Both the position numbers and the translations under genes were made by a program. DNA of 52,658 nucleotides from Xanthobacteraceae bacterium (GTDB taxonomy: Bacteria > Pseudomonadota > Alphaproteobacteria > Rhizobiales > Xanthobacteraceae): the NCBI GenBank assembly GCA_029266425.1, contig JAQSWY010000033.1, positions 1 through 52,658 of the forward strand, written 5' to 3'. The notes below the pieces were generated by a model. That model saw only the letters and a program-made list of their open reading frames with translations, was not told the origin of the DNA and ran no database searches. Shown here piece after piece: positions 37,064-44,100 of the stretch (its first letter is position 1; each line of letters starts with the position of its first letter).

Positions 37064-37816
37064 ATGCCCAAGGACGCCGCCTCGGCACTCTCCAATCCCG
37101 ATTACCGCCGCAGCCCGGTGCCGCGCTATCTGCAGATCGCGGGCGTGATCCGGCGCCGCATCGAGGATGGGGTGTGGCGGCCGAACGAGAAGATCTCGAC
37201 CCTGCAGGAACTCGAAGCCGAGTTCCAGGTCGCCCGCGTCACCGTGCGCCAGGCGGTGGAATTGCTGCAGGCCGAGGGCCTCGTGCGCCGCATCCAGGGC
37301 AAGGGCACCTTCGTTTCCGGGTCGGTCGAGGAGAAGCGCTGGCTGAAGCTCGACCTGAAATGGCGCTCGCTCGCCAGCACCATCGGCATGAACGTGCCGC
37401 GGTTCCTGCCCGTCACCACCCCTGCCCCTTCGCCGCCCTTGAAGCCCGAGGACGGCACCCCGGCGACGCACTACCGCTATATGGAAAGCGTGCAGTCGCG
37501 GCGCGGCCAGCCTTATTCCTTCGCTCGCGTGCATCTCGACGAGAATGTCTATCGCCTCGCCGAGCAGCGCTTCGGCCGCGAGCCGACCATCAGCGTCATC
37601 GCCTCGCTGGAGGAGTTGAAGGTCAAGCGGGCGCGGCAGTCCTTCATCGTCGGCACCGTGGAACCCCGCGTCGCCAACCTACTGGCGACCGGCATCGGCT
37701 TCCCGACGGTCGAAGCGCACATCGTCGTCGCCGACGAGAACGACGTTGCCATCTATGTCGCCGACATCATCTATCGCGGCGACTGCGTGCAGCTCGATGT
37801 GGATCTGCTGCAGTAG
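37064..37816 (+). CDS. GntR-family (HutC subgroup) transcriptional regulator
   Basis: A 250-residue regulator. The N-terminal winged helix is PRYLQIAGVIRRRIEDGVW, then STLQELEAEFQVARVTVRQA and GKGTFVSG (about residues 20-86); the rest is a UTRA-type ligand domain (VESVQ-like strand YRYMESVQSRRGQPYSFARV). HutC-type regulators repress catabolic genes until a pathway ligand binds. Lying directly behind pxpBC it is a likely controller of pyroglutamate use and perhaps of the pxpA-fbiC transcript. A palindrome upstream may be its site. Confidence 0.88.
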   Translation: MPKDAASALSNPDYRRSPVPRYLQIAGVIRRRIEDGVWRPNEKISTLQELEAEFQVARVTVRQAVELLQAEGLVRRIQGKGTFVSGSVEEKRWLKLDLKWRSLASTIGMNVPRFLPVTTPAPSPPLKPEDGTPATHYRYMESVQSRRGQPYSFARVHLDENVYRLAEQRFGREPTISVIASLEELKVKRARQSFIVGTVEPRVANLLATGIGFPTVEAHIVVADENDVAIYVADIIYRGDCVQLDVDLLQ

Positions 37817-38238
37817 GGCGGCAATCCGACCGCTCGGGCGCACTGACTCGACCATCGGCCGGAGCCGCACCCGCCGATACGCGAGGACGCTCCGGCCGGC
37901 GAACAGGGAACGCAACCGATCCATGACCGAGACCCCGCGCGATCGTTCGACGCCTGGCGATCCGGGCTATAGCGGCCTCGCCGCGGTCTGAGTCGCGATC
38001 ACGGCCGCCGCCCGGGGCTCACCATGATCGTCAATCAGCGTCTCGGCGGGAAGGCGCGCGCCGCGCCTCCCGCTGACGCCCTGGAGCCCTTTCCGTTCGA
38101 TGGAACCATCCGAACGACAAGAAAGTGCTCCAGATTCAATAAGCTGGAGCGTTTCCTCTTCGATCAGATGATTCCATCTGATCAGGAAATGCTCTAGCAT
38201 GAAGCGGCCATGAGAGCCTGAGCTCGATCAAAGCGCCG
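37817..38238. other. Spacer between convergent genes, repeat-bearing
   Basis: No convincing gene. A 22-codon frame from the ATG at 37922 has no recognisable product. The second half is a composite repeat (38079-38198). Confidence 0.55.
38079..38198. repeat. Composite hairpin repeat ending in GGAAATGCTCTAG-type words
   Basis: Successive small palindromes: TTCGATGGAACCATCCGAA, CTCCAGATTCAATAAGCTGGAG in part, and a perfect 9-bp stem GATCAGATG-ATTC-CATCTGATC at 38162-38183. The wording (GAACCATCCGAACGA, AAATGCTCTAG) is that of a dispersed intergenic repeat common in Hyphomicrobiales. It may also end transcription from both sides. Confidence 0.7.
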
Positions 38239-38931
38239 TCACGCCTCCCCCCGCTCGCGCACCTCGGCAGGCAGCGCCTCCCAGAGGCGGACGAGCTCGC
38301 CGACGGACGCCAGCTGCATCTTGCGCATGACGTTGCTGCGGTGGAGCTTGACGGTAACCTCGCTGATGTTGAGATCGAAGGCGATCTGCTTGTTGAGGCG
38401 GCCCAGCGCCACGGCGCACATCACTTGCCGCTCGCGACGGGTCAGGGTCTTGTAATGTTCGAGATGCAGCCGGGCGACCCGGGCCTTGCCTCGTTGCGCG
38501 CGATCGCGCTCGATGCCGACCATGACGGCATCCAGCAAGGTCTGGTCGCGGACCGGCTTGGTCAGGAAATCGATGGCGCCCGCCTTCATGGCCTGGACCG
38601 TCATCGGAATATCGCCGTAGCCCGTGAGGAAGATGATCGGCTTCGGGTTGCCGTTCTGGGCCAGATGATGCTGCAGATCGAGACCGCTCGCTCCCGGCAA
38701 GCGCACATCGAGGATCATGCACCCAGGGCTGCCCATCACGTCGGCATCGAGCAATTCATTGATCGAGGCAAAGCAGATCGGCTGGAGACCCGCCGACAGG
38801 ATCAACTCGGACAGCGCCTCGCGAACGCTCGCATCGTCATCGACAATGATGACGAGCGGCTGCTCCGCCTCACTCCTCCGCTGCGGTGACAACGGCGCCG
38901 ATCTTCGCAGAAGCTGCTGGTCAACTTGCAT
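38239..38931 (-). CDS. FixJ/NarL-type response regulator
   Basis: A 230-residue response regulator. The receiver domain has the acidic pair VDDDAS, phospho-acceptor Asp in MILDVRLPG and Lys in FLTKPV; the LuxR-type DNA-binding domain runs LTRRERQVMCAVALGRLNKQ to SEVTVKLHRSNVMRKM. An N-terminal extension of about 25 residues precedes the receiver. GGAGGGG lies before the ATG at 38931. It ends an operon that also encodes a receiver-only protein, another FixJ-type regulator and a PAS protein; starts and stops nearly touch (3 bases to the gene upstream). Confidence 0.9.
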   Translation of the reverse strand: MQVDQQLLRRSAPLSPQRRSEAEQPLVIIVDDDASVREALSELILSAGLQPICFASINELLDADVMGSPGCMILDVRLPGASGLDLQHHLAQNGNPKPIIFLTGYGDIPMTVQAMKAGAIDFLTKPVRDQTLLDAVMVGIERDRAQRGKARVARLHLEHYKTLTRRERQVMCAVALGRLNKQIAFDLNISEVTVKLHRSNVMRKMQLASVGELVRLWEALPAEVRERGEA

Positions 38932-38933
38932 GA

Positions 38934-39311
38934 TCACCCCTCCATTTCTCGATCGCGTAAGGCGTCACCAACGGCCGCAAGCAGGGCCTTGGCGTCGAAA
39001 GGCTTGCGGAAGAATCCGCTGGTGGCTTGGGCACGGTCCAGATCTGCCAGTTCGTGGCGGCCGGTGATCAGGAATACCGGCAGGTCGGGACGCGCCTTCT
39101 TCACCGCATCACGAAGTTCAAAGCCGTCCATGCCCGGCATCCCGATGTCGGTGATGAGCACGTCCAGGCCCGATAGCCCGTTGATGAGCAGCGACCGCGC
39201 CGACGAGAAGCTACGGGCTGTATAGCCCGCGGACTCAAGGAGCTCCTCCAGCGATTCAAGCAACCTTGGATCATCATCAACAACCGCTATGACAGGTCTT
39301 GACTTGCTCAC
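38934..39311 (-). CDS. Single-domain response regulator (receiver only)
   Basis: About 125 residues, receiver domain alone: VVDDDPRLL acidic pair, phospho-acceptor Asp in VLITDIGMPG, Thr/Lys at LITGRH and FFRKPF. No output domain, so it may act as a phosphate shuttle or by protein contact, like other single-domain regulators of alphaproteobacteria. The start is a GTG at 39311 with GGGAGGGAG six bases before it, or a TTG at 39317 that overlaps the previous stop. It sits between two FixJ-type regulators in one operon. Confidence 0.87.
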   Translation of the reverse strand: MSKSRPVIAVVDDDPRLLESLEELLESAGYTARSFSSARSLLINGLSGLDVLITDIGMPGMDGFELRDAVKKARPDLPVFLITGRHELADLDRAQATSGFFRKPFDAKALLAAVGDALRDREMEG

Positions 39312-39313
39312 GC

Positions 39314-39955
39314 TCAACTCCCTCCCACTCGACGCGAGTGGGTGATCGGTATTTCCAGTTTCTCCGCGACACGGACGAGATCGGCGAGCGATGCCACTGC
39401 CATTTTCTGCATCACGTTCCGTCTATGGATCTGGAGCGTGACCTCGCTGATCCCGAGCTCGGCAGCGGCCTGCTTGTTGAGAAGTCCGCTCACCACGAGC
39501 GGCAGAACCTCACGTTCGCGCGGCGTCAGCTCGAGGTAGCGTTGCCTCAACACACCAAGCTCGGCGCGCTCCGATCTGTTATCCCGATCCTGGCCAATCG
39601 CCGTCCGGACTGCGGCCATGAGGTCCGCATCACTGAAGGGCTTCGTCAGGAAGTCCACGGCGCCATGCTTGATCGCGCGCACCGACGAGGGAATATCGCC
39701 ATGCCCGGTGATGAAGACGATCGGGGGGTGGACGTCGTGGGATAGCTGCTTCTGGAACTCCAGGCCGTTGATGTCGGGCAGCTCGACATCGAGGATCAGG
39801 CACGCCGGAAGATCGGGCTTCTCATAGGCGACGTAATCCTCGGCGGCGGCGAACGTCTCGGCTCGCCATCCCAGCGACTCCAGCAGTTCGCCGACCGCCT
39901 CGCGTACTCTGGCGTCGTCATCCACCACGAAGACGATTCCCTCGTGCGCGCTCAT
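39314..39955 (-). CDS. FixJ-family response regulator
   Basis: A 213-residue two-domain regulator: receiver (VVDDDAR, Asp in LILDVELPD, FITGHGDIP, Lys in FLTKPF) then LuxR-type HTH (LTPREREVLPLVVSGLLNKQ, ISEVTLQIHRRNVMQKM). It closely resembles FixJ/TodT-type regulators that pair with PAS-containing kinases. Its start overlaps the stop of the PAS/kinase-like gene (ATGA), so it is its most probable partner, yet that protein lacks a phospho-donor domain. Confidence 0.9.
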   Translation of the reverse strand: MSAHEGIVFVVDDDARVREAVGELLESLGWRAETFAAAEDYVAYEKPDLPACLILDVELPDINGLEFQKQLSHDVHPPIVFITGHGDIPSSVRAIKHGAVDFLTKPFSDADLMAAVRTAIGQDRDNRSERAELGVLRQRYLELTPREREVLPLVVSGLLNKQAAAELGISEVTLQIHRRNVMQKMAVASLADLVRVAEKLEIPITHSRRVGGS

Positions 39956-41340
39956 GGTGCCTCGCTCGCCGCCAATGGAAGCGTGAAGGCGACGGTAGCC
40001 CCGCGCGTCTCATTGTTGGCCGTCCAGAAGCGGCCGCCATGCGATTCGATGATCGAACGGCAGATAGTGGGCCCCATGCCCATCCCGTGCTGCTTGGTCG
40101 TGAAGAACGGCTCGAAGATTCGCTCGGTTTCCCTGAAGCCCGTCCCGACGTGGCAGAGCCCGAACCACTGGACAATGCGTCCGCCGTCATCGCGCAGCGG
40201 CTCGGCGCGGCCCGACATCCAGCGATACGCACCATCTTGGCAACGCAGGCGATACTTCATCGAGAAGCACTCACCCGTGGCGAGGCAGCGACCGAACACG
40301 TCGTTTACCTCGGCCGTATCGTCCGGATGAAAGATCGTGGCCATCACCGCGTCCAGCTCGAAGGTGTGCGACGCGTCCACGCCGAGAAAGTCCGCCATGT
40401 GCTTGGTGAGGAAGGTCGTTTCACCCTCCGGGGTCACGCGCCAGAGATGACTTGGAACCATGTCCACGAGCAGCGAGAGCTCCCTCTCCCGGTCGCGCAG
40501 CGCCTCTTCGGCGTGCATCTGATCGTCGATGTCGTGACTGAGGCCGTACCACTGGACGATGCGTCCTGCATGATCGCGCATTGGCTCCGCACAGCTCGAC
40601 ATCCAGCGATAGGCGCCATCGGCGCGGCGCAGGCGATACCTCATGGAAAAGCGTTCGCCGGTGACGAGGCAGCGGTTGAGCGCGTCCCTGAACTCCGCCG
40701 CGTCCTCCGGATGGACCATCTCAACGACCACCTCCAGTCGCCTCATGCCCGATTTGTCCGTATTCGCCACGTCCAGGCCGAGGAAATCGGCCATGCGCTT
40801 ATTGAAGAAGGTCGCCTCTCCGTCCGGGGTCAGTCGCCACAGGTGGCTCGGAACCATGTCCACGAGTTGCGAGAGCTCCTGCTCCCGGTCGCGTAACGCC
40901 GCCACGGTCTTCTCGTGAACGTCCATGTCGATCGCCGCGTCGCGGGCGAGTGTCTGCGGCAGTTCGGGCGCAATTTCTTCGTCGAGAGGAGAACCGGTCA
41001 GGTCCGTGAACCGACTGATGAAGTCGGACGCCGTGGACGCCGAGACGCTGGCCGCGACGATCGCTCCGATGCAAAGCGCGAGCGCAAAGAATGCCGCCCA
41101 CAGCAATCCGAAATCGCGCGTGCCGTCCGCATAGGAGATGGCGGCCAGCACGGAGCCGGCAAGTGCGATCGCCAACGTCATGTTGAGCAGCGCGATTGCG
41201 CGGCCACGCGCAAGGAGAAACTGCCCGGCAACCGGAGCCAGCAGGCCGAACGGGGTGGTCGTCAGCAAGGACGCGGCGAGCCCGACCATGGATGTCGTAA
41301 GCACGAGGGCCAGGCCGCGTTGGGGAAGCACTGCACTCAT
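39952..41340 (-). CDS. Two-PAS sensor protein with truncated histidine-kinase module (no H-box, no N-box)
   Basis: A 462-residue membrane protein. Three or four hydrophobic segments fill about residues 1-105; two similar PAS domains follow, each starting (D/E)REQELSQLVDMVPSHLWR-like text and ending RIVQWYGLSHDI or RIVQWFGLCH. Directly after the second PAS the protein jumps to VGTGFRETERIFEPFFTTKQ and the G2 box KQHGMGMGPTICRSIIESHGG. The dimerisation/phosphoacceptor domain with its His, and the ATP-binding N-box, are absent, removed in frame. The protein cannot autophosphorylate by the standard route. GGAGGAG precedes the ATG at 41340. It heads an operon of three response regulators. Confidence 0.82.
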   Translation of the reverse strand: MSAVLPQRGLALVLTTSMVGLAASLLTTTPFGLLAPVAGQFLLARGRAIALLNMTLAIALAGSVLAAISYADGTRDFGLLWAAFFALALCIGAIVAASVSASTASDFISRFTDLTGSPLDEEIAPELPQTLARDAAIDMDVHEKTVAALRDREQELSQLVDMVPSHLWRLTPDGEATFFNKRMADFLGLDVANTDKSGMRRLEVVVEMVHPEDAAEFRDALNRCLVTGERFSMRYRLRRADGAYRWMSSCAEPMRDHAGRIVQWYGLSHDIDDQMHAEEALRDRERELSLLVDMVPSHLWRVTPEGETTFLTKHMADFLGVDASHTFELDAVMATIFHPDDTAEVNDVFGRCLATGECFSMKYRLRCQDGAYRWMSGRAEPLRDDGGRIVQWFGLCHVGTGFRETERIFEPFFTTKQHGMGMGPTICRSIIESHGGRFWTANNETRGATVAFTLPLAASEAP

Positions 41341-41636
41341 GATCAGCTGCTCCTCCCGCACAATGAACGCCCGGGGACCGTCAACGCCTCATCCAACACT
41401 CGTCCTCAATATCCTGGCTCGTGAAATCCGGGCTGGCGAAAATCGCCTTTGATCCTAATCCCGCCCTGCCCCAGCCGCACCTCATGGAAATCCATGCATT
41501 GAACCGGCATGTGGCCTCTTGCGGGGGCGGAGACAGGGTGAGGCGTTGACGGATCAGGAGCTGGTACGGCGAGGGCCAGCGGCGCCAGGCCGGAAGCTTG
41601 CGATTTCACGTTATATTTGCACGAGCGTAATATAGG
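41341..41636. other. Spacer, nothing recognised
   Basis: About 300 bases between the PAS-protein operon (minus) and the broken cupin gene (plus). It must hold the operon promoter on the minus strand, but no element is clear. Confidence 0.4.
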
Positions 41637-42106
41637 GTGGTCCGGCGACTCTACCGATCTTCAAATATATGCAATCGAAGCAGTTCCGGGAACGCTATTA
41701 CATTAGTTGTCGATTCCACAAAGCTGACGCGCACGCACGTCCAGGGGGCAGCGGACAAATCGGTGAACTGGGCCGGGGCCTTCGCCACGTGCGGCCGAAA
41801 AGGCGCCACCCAAGCCTCCACCATCGTCTACGAGATCGAGCCCGGGGCATCTCGGCTGCGACCGAGGAAACCCAGTACATCATGGCCGGCACCGGCGAGC
41901 TGCTCACCGATGAGGGCAATCACCCGATCGGGCCGGGCAGCGTCTTCGTGCTGCCGACGGACGTGCGGCACGACCTCGTCAATACCGGCACCGAGACGCT
42001 CCGGGCGGTCGCCTTCTTCGCCGCGGCGATGTTCACCCAGACCTTCGACGAGGTCATGCTGCCGCCGAACACCCACGTGCTCGGCACGCCCAATCGCGGG
42101 GGGTGA
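41637..42106 (+). pseudogene. Cupin-domain protein, frameshifted
   Basis: The first half of a cupin protein reads VVDSTKLTRTHVQGAADKSV, then WAGAFATCGRKGATQASTIV and YEIEPG; the second half, in another frame from about 41855, reads ATEETQYIMAGTGELLTDEG, HPIGPGSVFVLPTDVRHDLV and MLPPNTHVLGTPNRGG. Together they are a normal cupin, but the metal-binding strand between EPG and TEETQ, where the His residues should be (typically GRHTDATEE), is shortened and out of frame near 41843-41858. No clear start codon with a ribosome site was found (a GTG at 41637 is the nearest). Probably a pseudogene. Confidence 0.7.
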
Positions 42107-42109
42107 GCG

Positions 42110-43288
42110 CTAGCCTCGCCCGAACAGCCGCGACACCCACCCCTTCAGCATCGCCCAGACCAGCGAACCGGCATCGAGCGGGCGCACCTCCTGCGCCGGC
42201 TCGCCACCCGCGAGCGCGGCGGCGAGGTTGTCAGCGAAGCTGCGGGTCAGGCGGCCAGCGAGGTCGCGGGCAATGATGCCGCGGCTCATCTGGGCGAGCG
42301 GGCCCTTCAGCTCATAGGCGACATCGACATGGACGTCGGTCGCCCTGCCCTCCTCCGCGGTGATGAGCCGGTAGACCAGCTGCGCCCGCACCCGCGAGGC
42401 GCTGCGCGCATCGACGCCCTGGCCCCGAATGGTGCCGGCCCTCGCGTCCGCATCGGCCGCCAGCAGCGCGGTGCCGCGGAAGGCGGCCTGCATCGGGCCG
42501 AGTTTCACCGCCATCTCGGCCTCAAGGCTGCGGCCGTCGCTCGGGGCTACGAGCCGCGCGCCGGGCAGGCAGGCGATCACCTTGTCGGGTTGCTGGAAGA
42601 AGGCCCACACCGCTGCCGGTTCTGCCGGGACCCGAAAGTGCTCGGCGAGCTTGACCGGATTGAGCAGCGGCTCCGCCGAGACGATGGCCTCCTGTGGGGT
42701 GGCGAGAGGCGCAGCCGCAGGTTCCGGCACTTTTGCGACCGGGGACGGCGCGACCGGCAGTGCCAGCGGCGAGGCATAGGAAGGCGGTGGCACCGTCGTG
42801 CCCCTTGTGATCACCGCCGCCTGCCCGATCCGCTCCGCCGCCACCTGCTGCACGGCGCGGACGATGCCGACATAGCCGGTGCAGCGGCAGAGATTGCCGG
42901 CGAGCTCGTGGCGGATGGTCTCGCTGTCTGCGCCCGGCCGGCGCAGCACGATGTCCCGCGCCATGATCAGCATGCCCGGCGTGCAGAAGCCGCATTGCAG
43001 GCCGTGCTCGGTGGTGAACGCCTCGCGCAGCCGGGCCATCAACGGGTCGTCGGCAAGGCCCTCGATCGTGGTGATCGAGGCGCCGTCGAGCGCCACCGGG
43101 AAGGCGATGCAGGAGCGCGCCGGCGCACCGTCGATCAGCACGGTGCAGGCGCCGCAGACGCCATGTTCGCAGCCGAGATGGGTGCCGGTGAGCAGCATCT
43201 CCTCGCGCACGAAATCGGCGAGGTGCTGGCGCGGCTCGATGTCCGCGGCGACCGGCCGGCCATTGACCTCAAGACGCACAGGCTTCAT
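42110..43288 (-). CDS. Molybdenum hydroxylase 2Fe-2S subunit fused to CoxG/SRPBCC domain
   Basis: A 392-residue fusion. Residues 1 to about 160 are a CoxS-type small subunit (THLGCEHGVCGACTVLI; HGLQCGFCTPGM; GNLCRCTGY). A Pro/Ala-rich linker of about 45 residues follows, then a CoxG-like SRPBCC domain (AEHFRVPAEPAAVWAFFQQP, IACLPGARL, YELKGPLAQMSRG) and an amphipathic/hydrophobic C-terminal tail (SLVWAMLKGWVSRLF). CoxG proteins are associated with membrane attachment of CO dehydrogenase-type enzymes, so this subunit may dock the complex to the membrane. Its start overlaps the medium-subunit stop (ATGA). Confidence 0.88.
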   Translation of the reverse strand: MKPVRLEVNGRPVAADIEPRQHLADFVREEMLLTGTHLGCEHGVCGACTVLIDGAPARSCIAFPVALDGASITTIEGLADDPLMARLREAFTTEHGLQCGFCTPGMLIMARDIVLRRPGADSETIRHELAGNLCRCTGYVGIVRAVQQVAAERIGQAAVITRGTTVPPPSYASPLALPVAPSPVAKVPEPAAAPLATPQEAIVSAEPLLNPVKLAEHFRVPAEPAAVWAFFQQPDKVIACLPGARLVAPSDGRSLEAEMAVKLGPMQAAFRGTALLAADADARAGTIRGQGVDARSASRVRAQLVYRLITAEEGRATDVHVDVAYELKGPLAQMSRGIIARDLAGRLTRSFADNLAAALAGGEPAQEVRPLDAGSLVWAMLKGWVSRLFGRG

Positions 43289-44100
43289 GCGGAAGGTCTC
43301 CACGCATCCATCGCCGCAATGGCCTCGCGGATCACCGTGCGGTGCAGGGCGAGCGTCGCCGCGTCGGCGGCAAGGCCGGCCTGCGCCAGATAGGGATCGA
43401 TCCGGACCGGGTCCGCGACGAACGCCTCCGCCGTGGTCAGTACGATGGGCTTTCCCTCGGTGGCGCCGATGGCGAGCCGGCAGACGCCGCGCCCAGGATC
43501 GGCGAGCACGGCGCACATGGCCTCGGCGAATTCGCCGAGCTTGCGGCAGGATTTGCGATAGCCCCAGCGGGCGGATACCGACAGCCGTGGAACGAACACA
43601 CCGGCGATGATCTCGCCCGGCGCCAGCGCGGTCTCGAAGGCGCCGCGGATGAAATCCTCGATCCCCATCTCGCGGCGGCCGCTCGGCCCAACGAGATGAA
43701 CCCTCGCGCCCAGGGCGCTCAGCGTGGTCGGCCAGTCCGCGGCCGGATCGGCATGGGCGAGGCTGCCGCCGATCGTGCCGCGATTGCGCACCGCGCGATA
43801 GGCGATGCCGCGCGCCACGCTCGCCAGCACGCCGCCGGTCGCATCCGCCACCGCGCCGTCCTCGAACTGGGCGTGAGTAATGGCGGCGCCATAGAGAACG
43901 CCGTCAGGTCGCTCATCGACAGCTCGCAAATCGCGGAGCCGGCTAACATCGACCAGCGCTGTGGGCCTGGCGAGGCGCAGATTGAGCATCGGGCCGAGGC
44001 TCTGGCCGCCGGCGTAGGCGCGGGCACCCTCCCCGGCCAGCAGCGCCACCGACTCGTCGAGCCCCTCAGGCCGGGCATAGTCGAACCGTGCGGCCTTCAC
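43285..44100 (-). CDS. Molybdenum hydroxylase FAD-binding (medium, CoxM-type) subunit
   Basis: A 271-residue medium subunit. FAD motifs: ARAYAGGQSLGPMLNLRLA near residue 30 and VRNRGTIGGSLAHADPAADW near residue 110. It starts with a GTG that overlaps the large-subunit stop (GTGA) and ends overlapping the small-subunit start, so the order large-medium-small/CoxG is a tightly coupled operon. It is the counterpart of the medium subunit at 6773-7579 but clearly a separate paralogue. Confidence 0.9.
   Translation of the reverse strand: MKAARFDYARPEGLDESVALLAGEGARAYAGGQSLGPMLNLRLARPTALVDVSRLRDLRAVDERPDGVLYGAAITHAQFEDGAVADATGGVLASVARGIAYRAVRNRGTIGGSLAHADPAADWPTTLSALGARVHLVGPSGRREMGIEDFIRGAFETALAPGEIIAGVFVPRLSVSARWGYRKSCRKLGEFAEAMCAVLADPGRGVCRLAIGATEGKPIVLTTAEAFVADPVRIDPYLAQAGLAADAATLALHRTVIREAIAAMDAWRPSA

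Noticed and set aside
37922..37992. 22-codon open frame
   Set aside because: No ribosome site of note, no similarity and adjacent to repeat sequence.
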